Of a stretch of 64,000 nt of DNA, positions 17,965 through 28,449 are shown piece by piece. This DNA comes from Nocardioides astragali (GTDB lineage: Bacteria; Actinomycetota; Actinomycetes; Propionibacteriales; Nocardioidaceae). Numbering within the stretch: position 1 is the stretch's first letter; each line of letters opens with the position of its first letter. The notes beneath the pieces are model-generated. The model did not search any database. It was not told the DNA's origin and was given only the letters and a program-made list of their open reading frames with translations. The stretch is taken from assembly GCF_024436375.1 (NCBI RefSeq), contig NZ_JAFMZM010000002.1, positions 682,001 through 746,000 on the forward strand, read 5' to 3'. Made by a program: the position numbers and the translations under genes.

Positions 17965-19821
17965 ATGCCTGACGTTCCTGATGTCCCGGTGGTCAACACG
18001 CTCGAACACCTCGCCCGGCAGCGGTGGGAGATCGCGCGCATCCGACCCGAGCTCTTCTGGCCGTGGTGGAACCCGGTCCCGGTCAAGCTGCTGCTCGTCA
18101 CCGATGGCCTCGACTTCGGTGACGGCGACTTCGGCCTGTCGGCCTTCATCACCAGCCTGCTGAACGACGGCCGTCGCTACGCCCGGTTCGACATCACCCT
18201 CGGTCACCTCCAGTCCGGGGTCAGCGACCAGGCGATGCTGATCCGCGAGTCCCGGATCAGCAAGCGGATCAAGGGCTTCCGCTTCGACGTCACCACCCAC
18301 TTCACGCCGACGATGTACGACGAGGTGTGGCTGTTCGGCGTCGAGACCAACTTCAAGCGGGCGGAGTACGGGACGCGCAGCTCGAGCAGCAGCTATCCGG
18401 CCGACCGTCTCGCCGACGCCGAGCTGGACCGGCTGACCGCCCACATGAACGGCGGACGCGGACTGTTCGCCACAGGGGACCACGCCTCGCTCGGCGCTGG
18501 CCTGGGGAGAGCTGTCGACCGGGCCCGCAACATGCGCCACTGGGCAGACTTCGGCAGCGGCGAGATCAGCATGGACGGGCCCTACCGCAACGACTCCAAC
18601 GCCGCCGGTCACGACCCCGGGTTCCAGTTCAGCGACCAGAGCGACGACGTGCCGCAGCGCCTGGACCTGGAGCTGTTCCGGACACCCACCGGGCTCTTCC
18701 GCGAAGAGCGGTATCCGCACCCGATCCTCTGCAGCCCGACCGGGCGCATCGACGTGTTTCCCGACCACCCGCACGAGGGCGAGGTGCGGGTGCCGCCCGA
18801 TCTCGGTCTCACCTGTCGCGACGGCAGCGCGGAGTATCCGCAACGCACCGACGGCTCGGGGCAGGAGGAACCGATGATCATCGCCCGGGGCAGGGTGGCG
18901 GCGGGCAACACCGCCTCGGCCCTGGCAGGGAAGCCGGGCAACAAGCAGGCGACCGTCGCGCACGGGTTCGGGGTGCTGTGCGCCTACGACGGGCACCGGG
19001 CGGGGGTGGGCCGAGTGGTGACCGACTCCACGTGGCACCACTTCGTCAACGTCAACCTCATCGGCATCTTCGAGGGCGGCATCTTCGACAACTTCGTCCG
19101 GTCGGGAGAGGACCCCACGAAGCACACGGGATTCCTGGCAAGCGTCCAGGGGCAGGAGGTGCTGAAGAAGATCCAGCACTACTACGTCAACACGGCGGTC
19201 TGGCTCGCCCCGCCGGGACTGATCCAGGCCATGAACGACCGGCTCTGGTGGGACCTGCTGTGGAGCGACCGGGTCGTCGAGGCGACCCTGCTGGATCCGG
19301 GGATCACGATCGCGAACGTCAAGCTGCACGAGTTCTACGAGATCGGGTCGCAGGCCCGCGACGTCCTGGGACGACGGGCGACGGTGTGCCGGTCGCTGCA
19401 CTTCGTCATCCCCTACCTGGACAGGGTCTGGGAGGAGTTCGTGCCGTGGGTGGACCCGTGGGGTCCGGTGGCCCGTGACGGCTTGCCCGAGCTGCCCTGG
19501 ATCGACCCCGAGCCGCTGCTGAACGTCGCTCTCGGCGGTGCTCTCGTGGCATTGCGCGAGGCGTACCCCTATCCCACGGCGAAGCCGCCACGTTTCGGCG
19601 AAAGGGAGGCAGCGATCGTGACCCGCGGGATGGCCACCGCCCTCTCCGCCGGGATCCGGGACCTGCAACGCGACCTCGGCTCACTGTCGCAGGTCGCGGA
19701 GGCCGGCGTCGCCCGGGTGGAGCAGGCCGCCAGGGCCCCGGAGAAGCGCGCGAAGGGCGCTGTCAGGAGCCCAGCGAAGACCCCGGCGAAGCCGCCCGCC
19801 AAGGGCGCACGCAAGAAGTAG
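17965..19821 (+). CDS. 618-aa protein of unknown function, basic histone-H1-like tail
   Basis: I do not recognise a named family. The first 350 residues alternate strands and helices with VKLLLVTDGLDFGDGDFG, HMNGGRGLFATGDHASLG and VAHGFGVLCAYDGHRAGVGR. That pattern recalls class-I glutamine-amidotransferase/ThuA-like folds but without a Cys-His pair I can assign. The last 40 residues are Lys/Ala/Pro-rich (KTPAKPPAKGARKK), as in histone-H1-like tails. There is no signal peptide or membrane helix. Start ATG 17965 after GGAGG. It stands alone before a strong hairpin. Confidence 0.7.
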   Translation: MPDVPDVPVVNTLEHLARQRWEIARIRPELFWPWWNPVPVKLLLVTDGLDFGDGDFGLSAFITSLLNDGRRYARFDITLGHLQSGVSDQAMLIRESRISKRIKGFRFDVTTHFTPTMYDEVWLFGVETNFKRAEYGTRSSSSSYPADRLADAELDRLTAHMNGGRGLFATGDHASLGAGLGRAVDRARNMRHWADFGSGEISMDGPYRNDSNAAGHDPGFQFSDQSDDVPQRLDLELFRTPTGLFREERYPHPILCSPTGRIDVFPDHPHEGEVRVPPDLGLTCRDGSAEYPQRTDGSGQEEPMIIARGRVAAGNTASALAGKPGNKQATVAHGFGVLCAYDGHRAGVGRVVTDSTWHHFVNVNLIGIFEGGIFDNFVRSGEDPTKHTGFLASVQGQEVLKKIQHYYVNTAVWLAPPGLIQAMNDRLWWDLLWSDRVVEATLLDPGITIANVKLHEFYEIGSQARDVLGRRATVCRSLHFVIPYLDRVWEEFVPWVDPWGPVARDGLPELPWIDPEPLLNVALGGALVALREAYPYPTAKPPRFGEREAAIVTRGMATALSAGIRDLQRDLGSLSQVAEAGVARVEQAARAPEKRAKGAVRSPAKTPAKPPAKGARKK

Positions 19822-19834
19822 CCGAGCCGATCGG

Positions 19835-19860
19835 GCCGGCCCGGGTCCGCCCGGGCCGGC
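19835..19860 (+). terminator. 11-bp stem terminator after the orphan gene
   Basis: GCCGGCCCGGG and CCCGGGCCGGC pair perfectly around a TCCG loop, 14 bases after the stop codon. No U tract. Confidence 0.75.
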
Positions 19861-19988
19861 TCCGGATCCTGGGGATGGGGCGGGGATGGGGCGGGCGGTC
19901 ACACTCGTGCCCGTCCGGACGTCGAACTGGCAGGATTGCCCGCAGCACGCGGGAGCAGGCACCGGCCAGCAGACAGGGGACGCGCAGC

Positions 19989-22348
<2,360 letters not shown>

Positions 22349-22352
<4 letters not shown>

Positions 22353-23026
22353 GGCTGCTTCTCCACGGGCTGGGCGCGACCAGTGGCGTGTGGCGTGGCC
22401 ACGACGGTGCGGCGCCCGACCTGCCCGGGCACGGCTCGGCTGCGTGGGACGCGCCCTACTCGTTCACCCGGCATGCCGAGGCGGTCCTGCCGCTCCTGGG
22501 CGCGGAGCCGGCGACCGTCGTCGGGCACTCGATGGGCGGCGTCGTCGGCCTCGTCCTGGCTGCCATGGCGCCGGACCGCGTGCGGCTCGTGGTCGGGCTC
22601 GGCATCAAGGTGTCCTGGCCGCCGGAGGACGCGGCGCAGGCAGCAGCGATGGCGGAACGGCCGGTGGCGACGTACGACACCCGTGACGAGGCGGTCGACC
22701 GGTTCCTCCGGGTCTCGGGGCTGGTCGGACTCGTCGCCCCGGGCGACCCGATGGTGGACGAGGCCGTCGTCGACCGCCGCACGGCGGGGGAGGGGAGCGG
22801 GTGGCGGCTGGCGCAGGACCCGCGGACCTTCGAGGCCGGGGTCCCGGACATGGCGGGACTGCTCGCGGCCGTCGCCTGTCCGGTCGTGCTGGCCCGCGGC
22901 GAGCACGACGCGATGGTCACCCACGAGCAGCTGGCCGCTCTGGTGCCGGACCCGGTGACGCTGCCGGGGCTGGGACACAACGTCCACGTCGAGGACTCGT
23001 CCGCCGTGCTGGCGCTCCTCTCCTGA
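22349..23026 (+). CDS. Alpha/beta-fold hydrolase
   Basis: 225-aa hydrolase with oxyanion motif LLHGLGATSGVW, nucleophile elbow GHSMGG, acid in LARGEHDAMVT and histidine in LPGLGHNVHVED. The ATGA overlap with the UvrA-like gene shows translational coupling. The cap domain is short. Substrate is unknown. Confidence 0.83.
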
Positions 23027-23046
23027 CCGCCTGCGAGGATGGCGCC

Positions 23047-23958
23047 ATGAGCCGCACCGACCTCCGCGAGGCCATCGCGTCCCGTCCCGTCGTCCTCGAC
23101 GGCGGACTCGCCACCTTGCTGGAGCGGCACGGCCACGACCTCTCGTCCGACCTCTGGTCCGCGCGGCTGCTCCGCGACGACCCCGCTGCGATCGAGCGGG
23201 CGCACCGCGAGTTCTTCGAAGCCGGTGCCGAGGTCGCCACGACGGCCTCCTACCAGGTCTCCTTCGAGGGCTTCGGCGCGGCCGGTGTGGACCGGGACGA
23301 GGTGGAACGGCTGCTGCGGCGCAGCGTGGAGCTCGCTGCCGCCGCGCGCGACGCGGCGGCACCCGACGGCTGGGTCGCGGCGTCGGTCGGGCCCTACGGC
23401 GCGGTGCTCGCCGACGGCTCGGAGTACCGCGGCGACTACGACCTTGACGTCGCCGGTCTCCGCGCGTTCCACCGGCCGCGGCTCGACGTCCTGTCCTCGA
23501 CCGTCGGCGAGGGCGCCGACGTGCTCGCGGTCGAGACGATCCCGTGCCTGGCTGAGGTCGAGGCAGTGCTGGCCGAGCTCGACGGCACGGGCGTGCCGGC
23601 CTGGCTGTCCCTGTCGGCCGCCGACGGGCTCACCCGCGCCGGTGAGCCCCTGGGCGAGGCGTTCGCGATGGCGGCGAGCGTGGCCGAGATCGTCGCCGTC
23701 GGGGTCAACTGCACGACGCCTGCGGACGCGCGCGACGCCGTTCCGCTCGCCGGTGCGCACGGGGCAGCCGTCGTCTACCCGAACTCCGGCCAGTCGTGGA
23801 ACGCCACGACACGCGCGTGGGAGGGCCGCTCCGCCTTCCACGGCGACGACGTCTCCGCGTGGGTCGCCGCCGGTGCCCGGCTGGTCGGCGGATGCTGCCG
23901 CGTCGGTCCGGAGGACATCGCGTCCCTGCGAGACGCGCTGGCGCTCACCCGCTCGTGA
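23047..23958 (+). CDS. mmuM: Homocysteine S-methyltransferase
   Basis: 303-aa zinc enzyme that methylates homocysteine, usually with S-methylmethionine or S-adenosylmethionine. The N-terminal VVLDGGLATLLERHGHDL and the zinc cysteines in VGVNCTTP and LVGGCCRVGPEDI are all in place. Start ATG 23047, 20 bases after the hydrolase stop, probably the same operon. Its 3' end overlaps the end of the convergent HelR gene by 14 bases. Confidence 0.9.
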   Translation: MSRTDLREAIASRPVVLDGGLATLLERHGHDLSSDLWSARLLRDDPAAIERAHREFFEAGAEVATTASYQVSFEGFGAAGVDRDEVERLLRRSVELAAAARDAAAPDGWVAASVGPYGAVLADGSEYRGDYDLDVAGLRAFHRPRLDVLSSTVGEGADVLAVETIPCLAEVEAVLAELDGTGVPAWLSLSAADGLTRAGEPLGEAFAMAASVAEIVAVGVNCTTPADARDAVPLAGAHGAAVVYPNSGQSWNATTRAWEGRSAFHGDDVSAWVAAGARLVGGCCRVGPEDIASLRDALALTRS

Positions 23959-26137
23959 GGACCACCAGCCGCTGCGTGGCCCGCGTCATCGCGACGTAGC
24001 GGTCGACCGCGCCGGTGACGCCGTCGCCGAGACGGTCGGGGTCCACCAGCACCACCAGGTCGAACTCGAGCCCCTTGGCGAGCTCCGGCGTGAGCGAGCG
24101 GACGCGGGGAGTGCCGGCGTACGTCGGGTCGCCGATGACGACGGCGGTGCCCTCGGCGTGCTCTGCCAGCCACTCCTCGACGATCGTGTCGCGGTCGGCT
24201 GCAGGGGAGTGGAGCACCGGGATCCCGCTCTCGCGGATCGAGGTCGGGACGTTGGCCGCTGGCAGCGCAGCGCGGATCACCGGCTCCGCCTCGGCCATCA
24301 CCTCCGCCGGGGTGCGGTAGTTGATGGTCAGGGGAGCGATCGTCACGTCGGGCAGGCCGATGCGGTCCAGGCGCTCGGCCCACGACTCGGTGAATCCGTG
24401 ACGTGCCTGGGCGCGGTCGCCGACGACCGTGAAGCTGCGCGAGGGGCAGCGGCGCAGCAGCATCTCCCACTCCGCGTCGGTGAGCTCCTGGGCCTCGTCG
24501 ACGACGACGTGGGCGAACGGCCCCGAGAGCAGGTCGGGATCCGCGGTGGGGAGGGCGTCCTCGTCCACCAGCGCGGTCTGGAGGTCGTGGTGGACGAGCA
24601 TCGCCACCAGGCCGTCGCCGTACTCGTCGGCGCCGCTCTCGCGCGCGGTCGTACGGAGGTCGTCGATCACCTCGGTCATCCGTGCCCGCTCCCTGGCGTC
24701 GGCGGCAACCGTACGACGTCGCCGCCGCGACGCCTCGGGGTCGCCCAACCGCAGCCGGGCGGCGTCGAGCAGCGGCAGGTCGGCGTACGTCCACGCCTCG
24801 GGGTCCGAGCGGCGGAGGGCCCTGACCTCGTCGGGCTCGAGCCACGGGGCACAGTGGCGCAGGTAGGCCGGCACCGTCCAGAGGTCTCCGACGAGGTCGG
24901 TGTGCTCGATGAGGGGCCACGCCCGGTCGAAGGCGTCGCGCAGTGCGCTGTGGCGGTCCAGCACCGCGCGGAAGTCGCCGGGTGACAGCTCGTCGGGGTC
25001 GACCGTGTCGGCCAGCTTGTCGACCAGGATGGTGAGGATCTCCTCCCACACGTCGTCCCGGGCCACGTTGTGCGGAGTGCCGGGATCGGGGGAGTCGAAG
25101 GCCTCCGCCCACTCGGCGACCGTCAGCCGGACGTCGGCCCACGGCGTCTCGACGAGCAGCGGGTCGCTGGGTGGCTCCTCGTAGAGCGCGACGGCCGGCT
25201 CGATCGCGGCGACCATCCGGGCGTCCGCCTTGAGCTGGGCCACGCGGTCGTCGACCTCAGGACGGGCGAGCGGAGCCTCGGGCACGAGGTCGCGCACCGT
25301 GCAGGTCTGCACGCCCTCCTCCCCGAGGCTGGGCAGCACGTCGCTGACGTAGGCGAGGTAGGGCTCGTGGGGTCCGACGAACAGCACGCCGCCGCGGCGG
25401 TGACCGAGCCGCGGGTCGGCGTAGAGGAGGTAGGCCGTGCGGTGCAGCGCGACGACCGTCTTGCCGGTGCCGGGTCCGCCGTCCACGACGAGCGCGCCCT
25501 TCGAGCCGGCGCGCACGATGGCGTCCTGGTCGGCCTGGATGGTGCCCAGCACGTCACGCATACGGGCGGTGCGGCTCCCGCCGAGGGTGGCGATGAAGGC
25601 GGACTGGTCGTCCAGCGCCGCGGTGTGCCTCAGGCCCTCCTCGGTGAAGGCCTCGTCCCAGTAGTCCACGATCCTCCCGCCAGCCCACCGGTAGCGGCGG
25701 CGGCTCACGAGGCCGTGCGGGTGGGCGTGCGTGGCGGCGAAGAACGGCTCGGCGGCGGGGGAGCGCCAGTCCACCAGCAGTCGCCGTCCGTCCGGGTCCG
25801 CGAGCCCGAAGCGGCCGATGTACGTCGGCTCCGGGCGGTCGTCGTGGACGACGCGGCCCAGGCAGAGGTCGAGGTCGAAGCGACGGAGCGCGCCGAGGCG
25901 GGCCGTCATCCGGTGCACCTCCAGGTCGCGGTCGAGGGCGGCCTGGCCGTAGCCGGCGCGAGCCTTGCGAGTGGTGGCGAGGCTCTCCTCGAGCTCGGCG
26001 ATCGCGTGCTCGAGGCTGGTGGCGATCGCGCGGAAGTGCGCACGGTCGTGGCCGATGAGAGCGGGGTCGGTCTTGGCGGAGAGGGTGTCGGGGAGGGCGA
26101 AGGGTGCGGTGTCCTGGTGTCGTCGGGGCGGCATCAC
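23945..26137 (-). CDS. helR: HelD-family RNA polymerase motor, probable HelR
   Basis: 730-aa superfamily-1 helicase-like ATPase of the HelD type, which removes RNA polymerase from stalled complexes. The actinobacterial HelR branch protects the polymerase from rifamycins. An N-terminal coiled coil (about 30-75) precedes Walker A GGPGTGKTVVALHRTAYLLY and Walker B VVVDEAQELTDAEWEMLLRRCP. The motif-VI region is RYVAMTRATQRLVVL. Start ATG 26137 or the adjacent ATG. A rifamycin-associated inverted repeat 24 bp upstream strongly supports HelR over generic HelD. Confidence 0.88.
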   Translation of the reverse strand: MMPPRRHQDTAPFALPDTLSAKTDPALIGHDRAHFRAIATSLEHAIAELEESLATTRKARAGYGQAALDRDLEVHRMTARLGALRRFDLDLCLGRVVHDDRPEPTYIGRFGLADPDGRRLLVDWRSPAAEPFFAATHAHPHGLVSRRRYRWAGGRIVDYWDEAFTEEGLRHTAALDDQSAFIATLGGSRTARMRDVLGTIQADQDAIVRAGSKGALVVDGGPGTGKTVVALHRTAYLLYADPRLGHRRGGVLFVGPHEPYLAYVSDVLPSLGEEGVQTCTVRDLVPEAPLARPEVDDRVAQLKADARMVAAIEPAVALYEEPPSDPLLVETPWADVRLTVAEWAEAFDSPDPGTPHNVARDDVWEEILTILVDKLADTVDPDELSPGDFRAVLDRHSALRDAFDRAWPLIEHTDLVGDLWTVPAYLRHCAPWLEPDEVRALRRSDPEAWTYADLPLLDAARLRLGDPEASRRRRRTVAADARERARMTEVIDDLRTTARESGADEYGDGLVAMLVHHDLQTALVDEDALPTADPDLLSGPFAHVVVDEAQELTDAEWEMLLRRCPSRSFTVVGDRAQARHGFTESWAERLDRIGLPDVTIAPLTINYRTPAEVMAEAEPVIRAALPAANVPTSIRESGIPVLHSPAADRDTIVEEWLAEHAEGTAVVIGDPTYAGTPRVRSLTPELAKGLEFDLVVLVDPDRLGDGVTGAVDRYVAMTRATQRLVVLTSG

Positions 26138-26160
26138 GCCGTGCAGTGTGCGGGACCGAT

Positions 26161-26180
26161 GGGGCCTTGCGGCAAGCCCC
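26161..26180. promoter_or_regulatory. Rifamycin-associated element (RAE)
   Basis: GGGGCCTTGCGGCAAGCCCC, an imperfect inverted repeat. It matches the 19-bp element known upstream of rifamycin-resistance and helR genes in actinomycetes, apart from the central base. It lies between helR and the divergent MFS gene. On the plus strand TTGCGG (26167-26172) lies 17 bp before TATACG (26190-26195), so the element overlaps the -35 of a likely MFS promoter. Confidence 0.82.
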
Positions 26181-26279
26181 CTGATGGCCTATACGTTGAG
26201 AGTGGAGGCAGTCCTTCCAGCGAGAAGGGGTGACGCCTCCCGGTCCCGGCGGCTCTGAGCGGGTGCGAGGCTGTCCCGC

Positions 26280-27518
26280 GTGACCAGGACCGACGATCTC
26301 GCGTCCGCGCCGTTCCAGCGCTACTGGCGAGCCGGCGCCGTGTCGGGCATGGGCACGTACGTCACGGTGTTCGCCCTGCAGGCGCTGGTCCTCCTGACCC
26401 TCGAGGGCACGGCGACGGACGTCGGCTGGCTCAACGCGGCGCGCTGGTTGCCCTACCTCGTCTTCGGCCTCGTCATCGGCGCGATCGTCGACGGGAGGCG
26501 CCGGCTGCCGCTGATGGTGGGCACCGACCTGCTGCAGGCCGTCCTGCTGCTCACGATCCCGCTGCTGTGGTGGCTCGGCATGCTGTCCCTGCCCGCGCTC
26601 ATGCTGATCGTCTTCGCCTACGGCTCCGCCGCCGTGGTCAACATGTCCGCCACCATGTCGTTCCTGCCGCGCCTGGTCGGCCCGGGACAGCTGCAGCCGG
26701 CGCACGCGCGCATCGACGGGGCCGACGCGGTGTCCTCGATGGCGGGACCGGCGCTCGGCGGGCTCCTCGTGAGCGCGGTCGGGGCGCCCTTGACCGTCGT
26801 CCTCGACTCCCTGACGTACCTCTACTCCGCGCTCGCCCTGCGCCGGATCGACCTCGACGAGCCGCCGGCCCGCACCGGCGTCACCGCTCGAGGGCTGGTG
26901 AGGGACGTGGTCGAGGGGGTGCGGTGGGCCTACGGGGGCTCCGGGCTCAGGACCTTGGCGCTCGCGACCCACGGGTGGTTCGTCGGCAACGCGATCGTCG
27001 GGGTCGTGCTCGCGCCGTACGCCCTGCTGACGCTGGACCTCACTGCCTTCCAGTTCGGCATCGTCGGAGCCGTCGGGGGAGTCGGCGCCGTCATCGGCGC
27101 AGCCATCACCACCGCGGTGGGGCGGCGGCTCGGGACCGGTCGCACGATCATCGTCTGCCACCTCGTGACGACCGTCGGCGTCGCCGCGATGCTGCTGGCC
27201 GGGAGGGACGTGTCGACCGCCGCGGCCGTCGCCTTCCTCATGACCGGACAAGGCCTCTACGGACTCGCGATGGGGATGAGCAACTCCCACGAGATGAGCT
27301 ATCGCCAGCTGGTGACACCGGACGAGCTGCAGGCGCGCACCAACACCACGTTGCGCTCGCTCAACCGAGCCGTCGTCGTGGTCGTCGCGCCGATCGCGGG
27401 AGTCCTGGCCGACGCGTGGGGCATCGGGGCCATGCTGGCGGCCGCGGCCGTGGTGTTCGCCCTCGTCGCGGCCGGTCTGGCCTCGACGTCGTTCCGCAGG
27501 GTGCGCGCGCCTGCATGA
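26280..27518 (+). CDS. MFS exporter, divergent from helR
   Basis: 412-aa major facilitator with about 12 hydrophobic segments. It has the N-terminal FQRYWRAGAVSGMGTYVTVFALQ and a short GAIVDGRRRLP loop typical of the enterobactin-exporter/macrolide-efflux-like branch. GTG start 26280. It shares the intergenic region and RAE with helR, so inducible drug efflux is a reasonable inference. Confidence 0.82.
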   Translation: MTRTDDLASAPFQRYWRAGAVSGMGTYVTVFALQALVLLTLEGTATDVGWLNAARWLPYLVFGLVIGAIVDGRRRLPLMVGTDLLQAVLLLTIPLLWWLGMLSLPALMLIVFAYGSAAVVNMSATMSFLPRLVGPGQLQPAHARIDGADAVSSMAGPALGGLLVSAVGAPLTVVLDSLTYLYSALALRRIDLDEPPARTGVTARGLVRDVVEGVRWAYGGSGLRTLALATHGWFVGNAIVGVVLAPYALLTLDLTAFQFGIVGAVGGVGAVIGAAITTAVGRRLGTGRTIIVCHLVTTVGVAAMLLAGRDVSTAAAVAFLMTGQGLYGLAMGMSNSHEMSYRQLVTPDELQARTNTTLRSLNRAVVVVVAPIAGVLADAWGIGAMLAAAAVVFALVAAGLASTSFRRVRAPA

Positions 27519-27534
27519 GGACGCGGGGGAGCGG

Positions 27535-28401
27535 TCACCGGCCCGCTGACGTCTCCGTGCGCCAGAGCCAGCGAAGTGCGTCGGGGAGGAGGACGCCGGC
27601 ATGGTTGGTGTTGTGGCCCCCGTCCCCGAGCACCAGCCGGAAGTCGTAGCCGGACTCCGCCAGGGCCGCTGCCACGCGGAGGTTCTCGGCCAACCAGTTG
27701 TAGTCGGGCCCGTTCCAGTCCAGGTCCCGATGGCCCGCCTGCAGGAAGACCCGCAGCGGCCGCGCCGGCTCGGACGGGATGAGACGCGGATAGGGATTGC
27801 CGTCGGGCATCTGGGCGAAGCTGGACACGAAACCGATCAACTTCGCGAACCCGTCGGGCCGGTGCCAGGCTGCGGTGAAGGCCGCGTTGCCGCCACTGCT
27901 GTGACCGCACAGGCCCCGGTAGAGCGGATCGTCGCTGATCGGGGCGTGCTCACCCACCAGTGGTAGCACCTCGTCGAGCAGGAAGTCGGCGTAGCGGCTG
28001 TCGAATGCGTCGTACTCGACGTTCCTGTTGGTGCGCTCGTGCGGGTCGTCGGTCTCCGGGAAGACCCCCGGGTCGACGAAGACGCCGACCACCGGAGGGA
28101 TCGCACCGGAGTGGATCAGGTTGTCCAGGACGATCCCGCCGCGGACGTCGTCGTCCGGGTCGAGGTAGCCCCCGCCGTCCTGGAAGACCATGCACGGCAG
28201 CGGCTCGTCAGGTGGCGCCGTCGCGGGGACGTGGACCCACACCGTGCGGCTCGTGCCCGGGTAGGCGGTGCTCCCGGTGATCTCGAATACCGTCGTCCGG
28301 CCTGCAGGCACGTCCGGACGCCGAGACGAGTCGGGCCCGTGCTCGTACTCGACGTCGGACTGGTCGATCGGAAGCGGGCGGTACGGCACGCGAGTCCCCA
28401 T
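27535..28401 (-). CDS. Esterase, enterochelin-esterase-like
   Basis: 288-aa alpha/beta hydrolase of the Fes/esterase-D type. An N-terminal beta-sandwich-like part (TVFEITGSTAYPGTSRTVWVHVP) is followed by the hydrolase core. That core has MVFQDGGGYLDPDDDVRG, nucleophile GHSSGGNAA, and a C-terminal DGGHNTNHAGVLLPDALRWLW carrying the histidine. No signal peptide. It converges with the MFS gene with a 16-bp gap. It could hydrolyse a siderophore or a carbohydrate ester. Confidence 0.8.
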   Translation of the reverse strand: MGTRVPYRPLPIDQSDVEYEHGPDSSRRPDVPAGRTTVFEITGSTAYPGTSRTVWVHVPATAPPDEPLPCMVFQDGGGYLDPDDDVRGGIVLDNLIHSGAIPPVVGVFVDPGVFPETDDPHERTNRNVEYDAFDSRYADFLLDEVLPLVGEHAPISDDPLYRGLCGHSSGGNAAFTAAWHRPDGFAKLIGFVSSFAQMPDGNPYPRLIPSEPARPLRVFLQAGHRDLDWNGPDYNWLAENLRVAAALAESGYDFRLVLGDGGHNTNHAGVLLPDALRWLWRTETSAGR

Positions 28402-28449
28402 GTCCGCGAACCTAGCGCCGGCTGTCGGCCCTGTGCACGTTGCGGCGGG

